This document shows, in pieces, positions 55,938 to 62,675 of a stretch of 64,000 bases of DNA (positions within the stretch are counted from its first letter, which is position 1; every line of letters starts with the position of its first letter). The position numbers and the translations under genes are program-made. Source of the DNA: BS750m-G69 sp964441235 (GTDB taxonomy: Bacteria; Fidelibacterota; UBA2242). Location: NCBI GenBank assembly GCA_964441235.1, contig CAYTUQ010000004.1:81596-145595 (forward strand). The letters are read 5' to 3'. The notes under the pieces are model-generated. The model was not told where the DNA came from. It worked only from the letters and a program-made list of their open reading frames with translations, and searched no databases.

Positions 55938-58002
55938 GTTCTATATTTATTTCTAACTTTATTTTTTCAATTTCATTTTTAGCCACTTCTCTTAATTGAA
56001 AGACTTTCTCAATGATCGAACTTATTTTTTCAATTTCATTTTGAGAAGGAAGGTATATTAAAATATTAGAAAAATCTTCATCTGATAATGCTGGAATTGC
56101 TGCTCCAGTCCTATACATGAATACTTGCTTTAAAAATAAATCACTTTGAAAATAGTATAAAAGGTAAAAAGGATTTATTTTAAAATTTCTCAATACTCGA
56201 AAACCATTAGTACAAATTGCTCTATCAAATTCTTCTGTTACATATGCAGTGGCATGTTTACGACTTCCTATAGAGTTACCGGCAACTGCCGTGATAATAT
56301 CTCCTGTTTTTAATTCATAGCTTGCCCTACTTGGCAAATCATTAGTAGGTAGTGTCGTCGAATTAATTATTTCAAATGACTTCGTATAGATGTCGGAAAG
56401 TTCGATGTATTCAACAATTTCATTCTGCTTTAAGCGTTTTGATTTGGTCTTTACAATCTTTGCCACCTCACAAAGCCTAACTGCTTTTAGCTTCATTAAA
56501 TTCGATATTAACTTCCGATTTTCAGGAGAATAGTAATTATAATCAAATCTACTATTCAATTTAGCAGAGCTTATAGAAAATGATTTTTCAGATTTAATGC
56601 TAAATGTTTTTATAAATTGATTGTAATTATGGACGACTTCACTGAAGTCTTCATCAATTATTTTTTGTCCGTTTTCCACGATTACAATTCCATATTTATC
56701 CTTTTTGTAAATAGGGCTGCCATTTTTGTTTCCTGCATATCCGGTTTTTATTATTTTGCTGAAAAACACTTGTTTTCTATTTATTTCACCATTTTTCTTT
56801 TGTAAAAATAATAAAGATGCTTTAACCCCTGTCCCAAAAGGTATAAATGTTTCTTGAGGCAAAAGAACGACTCCAAGTATATTAGCCTTGTCTTTTATAT
56901 ATCTTCTCAAGTATTCCAATGAAGAATTCTCAAAATGCCCATTAGGTAAAACTATCCCAAGCCGACCACCGGGAAGAAGCAACTGCAAACATCGCTCAAT
57001 AAATAATATTTCGGGGACTTGTCCTTTCAGAACATTATTGGATCTTATATAATCGTTACCGTATTTATCCCATTTGTGTCCTAATTCATATTTTGATAAT
57101 AATTCGTAATTAGTAATTTTACCTTGTGTACCAAAAGGGGGATTGGTAAGAATGATATCAAAATAACTTTCTAAATTGGTTAAGTTTGCTTGCTGTTTAT
57201 ATTTCAGATTCAATTCTTTGATGTCGATTAATGCATTACTGCATAATATGTTAGGGTCAGCATTACACTCAATTAGGAACTTTATTTTAGCTATTTGTGA
57301 TATACGGGAATTAATTTCTATTCCAAATATATTGTTTTGTACATATTTTTGAATATCTATATCCTTATAATTTTTTCTCATATACCTCAAAGAAGAAAAT
57401 AAAAACCCACCTGTTCCACATGCGGGATCAATAATTTTTTCATCTGGTTTTGGTTGAATTATTTCAACACAAAAGTCTATTATCGGATCGGGTGTAAAAA
57501 ATTGCCCACGCCCCCCTTTTGCATGACGACCAAGGAATTTCTGAAATGCAAGTCCATTTGCATCATTTTTGGAATTTTTAAAATTTATCGCTTGAAGTTT
57601 TTTTACAACAAACGCAAGAGACTGTATGCTCAATTTTAAGCAATCTTTACTATCAAAATATGTATCGTATTTTTGTTTGGTTTCTTCAAATAATTGATTA
57701 ATTCGACTGAGGAATGAGCTTTGATCTTTGCCGGAATTTATTTTATGCGATTCACTATTTGAAATATAGAATGATTTCTTTTCTGCCTGTGTGTGCCCGC
57801 CTGTCTGCGAGCGTACTCGCTCAGGCAGGCACGCAGATAGGTCTCTTTGTTCATCGTAAAATTTTATAAATAATATTTTAAGGATTTCTTCTAATACTTG
57901 TTGCTCAGACAGACCATCATTAGCATATAAATAATTATGAATATCTTCAAATCGTTTAAGGGGACTGTCTAATGTGTCTCCAAATAGAGATGTTTCCTCC
58001 AT
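55912..58002 (-). CDS. Fused N6-adenine DNA methylase and specificity subunit (HsdM-HsdS-like)
   Basis: A 696-residue protein. The methylase part (about 1-470) has GQFFTPDPIIDFCVEII, motif I DPACGTGGFLFSSL (about 200) and motif IV ILTNPPFGTQGK (about 290), a gamma-class N6-adenine enzyme. The C-terminus (about 485-690) holds one target-recognition domain (LSDIYTKSF...TGDIITAVAGNSIGSRKHATAYV) and a helical tail. The preceding gene encodes a PD-(D/E)xK nuclease, so the pair may be a restriction system. Start ATG 58002 with GAGGA before it; an ATG at 58014 overlaps the nuclease. A GC-rich palindrome is inserted in frame near residue 65. Confidence 0.85.
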   Translation of the reverse strand: MEETSLFGDTLDSPLKRFEDIHNYLYANDGLSEQQVLEEILKILFIKFYDEQRDLSACLPERVRSQTGGHTQAEKKSFYISNSESHKINSGKDQSSFLSRINQLFEETKQKYDTYFDSKDCLKLSIQSLAFVVKKLQAINFKNSKNDANGLAFQKFLGRHAKGGRGQFFTPDPIIDFCVEIIQPKPDEKIIDPACGTGGFLFSSLRYMRKNYKDIDIQKYVQNNIFGIEINSRISQIAKIKFLIECNADPNILCSNALIDIKELNLKYKQQANLTNLESYFDIILTNPPFGTQGKITNYELLSKYELGHKWDKYGNDYIRSNNVLKGQVPEILFIERCLQLLLPGGRLGIVLPNGHFENSSLEYLRRYIKDKANILGVVLLPQETFIPFGTGVKASLLFLQKKNGEINRKQVFFSKIIKTGYAGNKNGSPIYKKDKYGIVIVENGQKIIDEDFSEVVHNYNQFIKTFSIKSEKSFSISSAKLNSRFDYNYYSPENRKLISNLMKLKAVRLCEVAKIVKTKSKRLKQNEIVEYIELSDIYTKSFEIINSTTLPTNDLPSRASYELKTGDIITAVAGNSIGSRKHATAYVTEEFDRAICTNGFRVLRNFKINPFYLLYYFQSDLFLKQVFMYRTGAAIPALSDEDFSNILIYLPSQNEIEKISSIIEKVFQLREVAKNEIEKIKLEINIEHITNLLRT
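57793..57832. repeat. 40-bp GC-rich palindrome inserted in frame
   Basis: Ends GTGCCCGCCTG and CAGGCAGGCAC on the plus strand, with GCGAG and CTCGC inside. It encodes about 14 residues (including ACLPERVRSQTGGH) in a variable part of the methylase N-terminus. GC content is far above the host gene (about 68 against about 33 percent by eye). Confidence 0.75.
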
Positions 58003-58003
58003 T

Positions 58004-58954
58004 TTATTCCTCATCTTCGTATGTAATTTTTCTATTGTCTATCTGCATATCTTCTTCACGAATAGCGCTATTTACATTAACCGTTTCCAAAACTTCATTA
58101 AAATCACTATGCCATTCATCTGATAAGCAAAGATCGTTTTCATTTAAAACAAACCCCATAATATAATTTTGTTGCAAGTGATTTACATCCGTGCCAGATG
58201 AATCTAAATTTTGTGGATTAGCAAATAGAAATTTATGTTCGGGAAATCTTAAAAATATATCAACTGAAATAATGTTAAATTCATCTTTTCTTGGTGTAGC
58301 TTGAGTTCTTCCACTTAACCCACCGGTACCTGAAACAAAATGCGTTTCTAATACTTTAATTTTTCTCATTATATACTTCAATCTTTCATCAATCATATTG
58401 CTAATTTCTTCTCTTGTATATTGTTTTAATTTAGCAATATCTTTTAATTTTTGAGTCTCTCTTTTGGGAGATTTATATTTTATAATTTCCTCATAATCAT
58501 AAAAAGTTTCGCTATATTCATTTAGAAATTTAGGAAGATTGTTTTTTATCCAGTTGTCAATTTGTGGCTCTATTTTTTTGTTTTTGTCTATCCAATTGAT
58601 TCTTTCATAGTGAGAAAATAAAAATGTCTTGAGTTTATCATAATTGTAAAGCTTATGCCATTTCTCAGAGTTGGATTTTACTCCCTTTGACTCTAAAACA
58701 AACCAATTTCCATTTTTATCTTTAAAATAGAAGTCTCCATGATGGTTTGGATGCTTTCTCCCTTCCCATTTCTCTCGAATTCTTTCGACAGTATAGCCTA
58801 AAGATTCTAAATGATTTTTTAGCAGTAATTCGGTTATTGATCCACTGACATAGCCTTGTGCATTAGGGCTTAATTTTAGTGCATCAAGAAAAATCTCTAA
58901 AGTTGTTTTAAATACTTTAGATACAAAATTTTCTAATTTTTGAATAATAGACAT
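58004..58954 (-). CDS. Putative PD-(D/E)xK nuclease, restriction partner of the methylase
   Basis: A 316-residue protein. GYVSGSITELLLKNHLESLG, then HHGDFYFKDKNGNWFVLESKG gives D-x(n)-E-x-K (about residues 74-90), the usual nuclease core, followed by KSNSEKWHKLYNYDKL. The C-terminal half is helical and charged and not recognised. It overlaps or abuts the methylase-specificity gene, which supports a restriction role. Not a type I HsdR (no helicase). Could also be a modification-dependent nuclease. A promoter candidate lies at 59101-59129. Confidence 0.7.
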   Translation of the reverse strand: MSIIQKLENFVSKVFKTTLEIFLDALKLSPNAQGYVSGSITELLLKNHLESLGYTVERIREKWEGRKHPNHHGDFYFKDKNGNWFVLESKGVKSNSEKWHKLYNYDKLKTFLFSHYERINWIDKNKKIEPQIDNWIKNNLPKFLNEYSETFYDYEEIIKYKSPKRETQKLKDIAKLKQYTREEISNMIDERLKYIMRKIKVLETHFVSGTGGLSGRTQATPRKDEFNIISVDIFLRFPEHKFLFANPQNLDSSGTDVNHLQQNYIMGFVLNENDLCLSDEWHSDFNEVLETVNVNSAIREEDMQIDNRKITYEDEE

Positions 58955-59100
58955 ATTACCCTAATACTTTAATATTTAACTTTACATATAACATATGATT
59001 ACCCTGCACATTTACGCTCAAAACTTGTTTCTCTACGGAGACCCATCCAGGATAGACAAACTTTCAAACCCATTTTGTGAACTTCTATTCATGTCTTTTT

Positions 59101-59129
59101 ATTTTAATCATTAATTATTCAATTGTCAA
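59101..59129 (-). promoter_or_regulatory. Consensus-like promoter facing the restriction genes
   Basis: TTGACA (59129-59124), 17 bp, TAAAAT (59106-59101), about 147 bp upstream of the nuclease start. It lies in the tail of pseudogene copy 2; copy 1 has the same two boxes and spacing, and copy 3 has TTGAAA with 18 bp. Whether it is used is unknown. Confidence 0.5.
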
Positions 59130-59350
59130 GTCTTAATGAAACAGCCTCACGATTCGGCAACTCCCGGTAGCCCATTCCTTATTCCAGGAGCCCCCCGCTG
59201 CTTTTACCGAACGCCCCAATTGGACCTCGCCATATTCAATCTTCAAATGTACCTTCTTATTATAAGTTTTTTTATTTTTATTGGGATACCAGGGTTTCTG
59301 CTCAATTAAAAGTTCAACTGTTTTCCCGGTTCCGTCATGAGTTCACTCAT
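59104..59350 (-). pseudogene. Small conserved protein (about 80 aa), copy 2, frameshifted
   Basis: On the minus strand: MSELMTEPGK, a one-base frameshift at an A run, then TVELLIEQKPWYPNKNKKTY, KKVHLKIEYGEVQLGRSVKA, AGGSWNKE, a second frameshift, and GYRELPNREAVSLRLDN with a stop, then IIND-stop. I recall small uncharacterised bacterial proteins with the pattern Y.E..L...VKAAGG.W and ELPYRE...LGL..RI, but no function. Copies 1 and 3 are tails of the same family. Confidence 0.65.
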
Positions 59351-59355
59351 GACGG
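59332..59355. repeat. Perfect hairpin 10-4-10
   Basis: CCGTCATGAG, TTCA, CTCATGACGG. It covers the start codon of pseudogene copy 2. A second hairpin of the same geometry lies 27 bp away. Confidence 0.6.
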
Positions 59356-59382
59356 GGTGCTGTCTCTTATATATGCTAATAA

Positions 59383-59406
59383 GTGTTAGGAGTGAGCTCC
59401 TAACAC
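59383..59406. repeat. Perfect hairpin 10-4-10
   Basis: GTGTTAGGAG, TGAG, CTCCTAACAC. Unrelated in sequence to the hairpin at 59332 but of identical size, suggesting palindromes of a set length rather than two terminators. Confidence 0.6.
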
Positions 59407-59461
59407 AACTACAAACTCTGCTATGCAGTGACGGATCAGTGAAGCTCGCTGACGCGAGTAA

Positions 59462-59490
59462 TCAACTGCGAAATCGATTCGTTAGAGGAA
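59462..59490. other. attC-like boundary after vapC
   Basis: AACTGCGAAATCGATTCGTTAGAGG on the plus strand, boundary motif GATTCGTTA at 59476-59484. The minus-strand vapC stops 9 bp away. The opposite end may be TAACATATGATTACCCTGC near 58988. Confidence 0.4.
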
Positions 59491-59492
59491 AT

Positions 59493-59909
59493 TTATTCAG
59501 AAATTTTTCTTATCTGATATAATTCGATTGGTAAAATATTCTTAAATAATTCAAAATCTTTATCAACGGTAAATATAGGCATATTAAATCTGTTGGATAT
59601 TGAACATATTAAAAAATCGGTATTTGATCCTTGTATTCCATTCTTACGAGCCAGATTATAATATTCAGCAGCTTTCTCGTAGTCTTGTGTTTTTATCACA
59701 AAATCCGGAAAAGTTGAGAGATGATTTCTTAGATTTTCATACTGAGTTATCGATCGAATACCTGATAATAACTCCTGGCGTATTGGCCCTATCATTTGAA
59801 CTCTAACTTCTTTAATTAATTCAATAAGTTCAATAACAACCGGATTACTTTTATATATATTTCGCCGTAACGACTGAGACCATATACAGGTATCGACTAA
59901 AACTTTCAA
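59493..59909 (-). CDS. vapC: PIN-domain toxin VapC
   Basis: A 138-residue protein. KVLVDTCIWSQSLRR (Asp about residue 5), IGPIRQELLSGI (Glu about 43), GSNTDFLICSISNRF (Asp about 99) and IFTVDKDFELF (Asp about 116-118) are the PIN acidic positions. Its start overlaps the antitoxin stop by 4 bp (ATGA). Fourth TA module in the window and in the second cassette-like cluster. Confidence 0.9.
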   Translation of the reverse strand: MKVLVDTCIWSQSLRRNIYKSNPVVIELIELIKEVRVQMIGPIRQELLSGIRSITQYENLRNHLSTFPDFVIKTQDYEKAAEYYNLARKNGIQGSNTDFLICSISNRFNMPIFTVDKDFELFKNILPIELYQIRKISE

Positions 59910-60106
59910 ATTTTCATCCGCTGTTCTTTATAATTATAGTCCGTGTCATATTCTATCTTTCCAAATAATTCAAGAATATCTATTTGTTTTCTTCTCTCAA
60001 TATATTCTATTAATGCTTCTGTAACGACAGCTTTCTTGGTTCGATGCTTTCCAATTACTCGAGCCGATTCTATAAGTTCATCATCTATTGCTAAATTTGT
60101 CGGCAT
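59906..60106 (-). CDS. vapB: VapB-family antitoxin
   Basis: A 66-residue protein: MPTNLAIDDELIESARVIGK, then RTKKAVVTEALIEYIERRKQ, the VapB/RHH family pattern, and an acidic, aromatic tail that would bind VapC. ATG at 60106 chosen because AAGGAG lies 8 bp before it; a longer frame to 60133 has no RBS. Autoregulated in known systems. Confidence 0.88.
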   Translation of the reverse strand: MPTNLAIDDELIESARVIGKHRTKKAVVTEALIEYIERRKQIDILELFGKIEYDTDYNYKEQRMKI

Positions 60107-60306
60107 TGTTTTTATCTCCTTTATCTTACACAAAAAACTTACACATGTATATGTGTAAATGCAAGTATGTTTTTATTGTTCCTCTAACATAAGGAATTTA
60201 TACTGCACAATTACACTTCAAAAAAGTTTCTTCACGGAGACCCGTCCGGGATAAACAAACTAATGGACTCATAATGCGTTCCTCTGTTCATACGACGCTA
60301 TTTTAA

Positions 60307-60392
60307 TCAATTAATCATTCTACTTTCAAGTCCTAATGCAGCAACCTCACGATATGTTAACTCCCGGATTTTCTTTTTCTTATTCCATCGAA
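60307..60392 (-). pseudogene. Tail of the small conserved protein, copy 3
   Basis: On the minus strand: RWNKKKKIRELTYREVAALG then LESRMIN-stop (TGA 60307-60309). Downstream, toward vapBC, follow MSPLVCLSRTGLREETF-like codons as in copies 1 and 2, then CTTATGTTAGAGG, a GTTRRR-type cassette end. Confidence 0.6.
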
Positions 60393-60471
60393 ATCCAACA
60401 TATTAAACTGTTTTAAACTCTGAACGTCGAACCCTGAACCTGTGAACACCAAAAATATTTTTTTATTTTTT

Positions 60472-61536
60472 TCACTCAAACCGGTACTGAATTCCTGTGG
60501 ATACAAACCACTTATCGTAATAGTTCCCGATATACCTGGTTTCATTCCTTATAAATGCTAATTTCCCTGTCAATGAGAACTTACTGATAATTGGTCTTTC
60601 CCAACCGATGTAGATTTGGTTTTGTACATTTTGCTCCGGATCGGGGTTGTAATACATCAAATGTTCAGACGGATCATCTGTATATTGTTTTAACTGGACT
60701 TGTGTAATGATTTGAATTATTGTTTTGAAAATTTTTTTTGTTGCATAAAGTTGGAGTGAAAGGCTGTAAAACGATGAGTAATCACTGTTGGAATCAGTGT
60801 AAAGAAGTCTGCAATTAGCTCCTGCTATCATTTTCTTCCTGTATTCAACTCCGAATTGGGTAGATAATATTTCGTCCTTCTGAAAAGGTAGATTGGAGGA
60901 TTCATCGCTGTCACCTTCATGAAAAACCGAACGATTTAAATATTGGACATCAGAATAATCAATCTTCCAGTTGAATATAGTGTAGGGATTCAGAGAATGA
61001 AGAAGTGTTATAGAAATTCCTTTTTGTTCTGAATTGAATAGATTAAATGACTTATAATAATTGTTACGATAATTTAACCCAATTTGGGAAGTTGTTTTAG
61101 CCCTTCTATATCCTAAGCTGCCGTTAATTTCGCCATTTAGATAATCTCCGTTATCGTTTATCCATATTTTATTGAAAAGGTTGATGTTTGTTGAAAAAAA
61201 CAATGAACGTGAAAAATCGTGCTGATTCCGAATGTTAATACTATTTGTTACTTTTTGCTCTATCGGGTTTTTCTGATAGGCAGAAAAATTCCCTATCCAG
61301 TCTATTAATAAAAAATTGTTACTTTTATTTTTTGTATAATTTAATCCACACCAGAATTGACCATTATTATCGAGAACTTTGTTCTCACTATCTTCAAATA
61401 TATTACTTTCCCGGGCGATTTCTGACTTAATGAAAAATGAAGATTTTACCATTTCTGCTTTTAAAGAACCGCAGAATAGAAAGATATGGATATAAAAAAT
61501 TGTTAAGAATATGTTTTTCGTTTTTTTAGTATTCAA
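60472..61536 (-). CDS. Outer-membrane beta-barrel protein, unknown function
   Basis: A 354-residue protein with signal peptide (MNTKKTKNIFLTIFYIHIFLFCGSLKAE). From about residue 35 on, alternating polar/aromatic strands with short turns (NGSLGYRRAKTTSQIGLNYRNNYYK; YSLSLQLYATKKIFKTIIQIITQVQLKQY) end in WFVSTGIQYRF, a proper terminal strand. About 14-16 strands. No family recognised; resembles generic surface barrels. It lies between VapBC and the restriction pair, with attC-like ends nearby. Confidence 0.7.
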   Translation of the reverse strand: MNTKKTKNIFLTIFYIHIFLFCGSLKAEMVKSSFFIKSEIARESNIFEDSENKVLDNNGQFWCGLNYTKNKSNNFLLIDWIGNFSAYQKNPIEQKVTNSINIRNQHDFSRSLFFSTNINLFNKIWINDNGDYLNGEINGSLGYRRAKTTSQIGLNYRNNYYKSFNLFNSEQKGISITLLHSLNPYTIFNWKIDYSDVQYLNRSVFHEGDSDESSNLPFQKDEILSTQFGVEYRKKMIAGANCRLLYTDSNSDYSSFYSLSLQLYATKKIFKTIIQIITQVQLKQYTDDPSEHLMYYNPDPEQNVQNQIYIGWERPIISKFSLTGKLAFIRNETRYIGNYYDKWFVSTGIQYRFE

Positions 61537-61566
61537 TATAAGTGGTTGTTAGTTATTTATACTTAC

Positions 61567-61700
61567 TATAACGCCAGTGCTGTGCTGCCTGCCGATGGGT
61601 TCCCACCAAACCATAATAAAGGCATAAAAACTAATTTAAACCACAGAGCGTTTGGAAAATCGCTGCACTGAGGCGGTTCAGTACGAGCACTTTGCTAACT
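61567..61700. other. attC-like region between barrel and restriction genes
   Basis: It starts TATAACGCCAGTGCTG and ends near GAGCACTTTGCTAACTGG; CAGTGC/GCACTG pairs occur inside. On the minus strand the end reads CCAGTTAGC, 10 bp after the restriction gene stop. No GATTCGTTA. Confidence 0.35.
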
Positions 61701-61706
61701 GGCTAT

Positions 61707-62675
61707 TTATATAGTAATTAACCAATTACAAAGAGAAGCGACTTGATCATCATTTGTTAAGTTTGCAGCATTTGTTAAAATACCTGATTTTAATTGATAA
61801 AATATTTCTTCCGACATACTATTCTCAATTGCTGCACCTATAAAAAATGTAATTGGATTTAATGATTTTTTAGCAAATGATTCTCTTATCCTATTTAAGG
61901 CGGAGTTTGCAGTTTTCCAATGTTCGTCAGCTCCTGCAGGATCAATACCACCTTTTAGCTCCCCAAAAGCGATATAATTTTCTGGAATTAAATGCGCGGA
62001 TTTCCTGGTTGAATCAACGTCATCTGGTTTTGATTTTAAAATGCTTAAATCAACATTCTTTTTTACTAAAGGGATATTTCTATTAAAGATTAATGTTCTA
62101 ATACCGTTAGAATTTTTCCAATTTAGACCATTTAAATGTAGTTCAATATCAACAACAACATCAGATTTCAAAACCCATTTTTTACTTTTTGTATGATGCC
62201 ATTTATAAACTATTTTGGACAAATTTAATGAAGATATAATTGCTCTTGCCAATTTTCTTTCACCAAGAGTTCCACCTAAATTTCTCATTGAACCACCAAG
62301 TTGATCGCCCTTTGTCAATAAAAACCTATATACAAGTTCTTCTACAAAGTTATTTCCTGAAGGCTCTAAAAAATTTTCGATTAGCCCTTTTATAGCTTTT
62401 ATTTTATCTTCTTCTTGTAAATGTTTCTCTGCTTTCTCAGAAATTCCTGCTGCTGTAAGGAGTGATGAACGAATGGAAGTAATTGTGAGTAACTGCTGAG
62501 GATTTGGAGCTTTTGAAGCTTCTGCTTTCAAAGCTCTTGCTTCTGCAATAAAAGGTGTAGCCTTCCTATTTTTTTCCAAAGCGAGTGATACGAATCCTGC
62601 ACGTGTAGCTTCATATGGTGTAACTAAGTCATCTTTTGATTTAAGGTGATTAAGGTAAGGTTGCTTTTTTCTCAT
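61707..62675 (-). CDS. Type II restriction endonuclease, AvaI/BsoBI family
   Basis: A 322-residue protein. HLKSKDDLVTPYEATRAGFV then LALEKNRKATPFIAEARALK is the typical start of the AvaI/BsoBI group. The active site is visible: VDL (Asp), then GELKGGIDPAGADEHWKTA with E-L-K and a His 13 residues after the Glu, as in BsoBI (Glu240, Lys242, His253). BsoBI cuts CYCGRG; the same target here is inference. Start is ATG at 62675, overlapping the methylase stop as TAATG, with GGAG about 12 bp upstream. Confidence 0.9.
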   Translation of the reverse strand: MRKKQPYLNHLKSKDDLVTPYEATRAGFVSLALEKNRKATPFIAEARALKAEASKAPNPQQLLTITSIRSSLLTAAGISEKAEKHLQEEDKIKAIKGLIENFLEPSGNNFVEELVYRFLLTKGDQLGGSMRNLGGTLGERKLARAIISSLNLSKIVYKWHHTKSKKWVLKSDVVVDIELHLNGLNWKNSNGIRTLIFNRNIPLVKKNVDLSILKSKPDDVDSTRKSAHLIPENYIAFGELKGGIDPAGADEHWKTANSALNRIRESFAKKSLNPITFFIGAAIENSMSEEIFYQLKSGILTNAANLTNDDQVASLCNWLITI

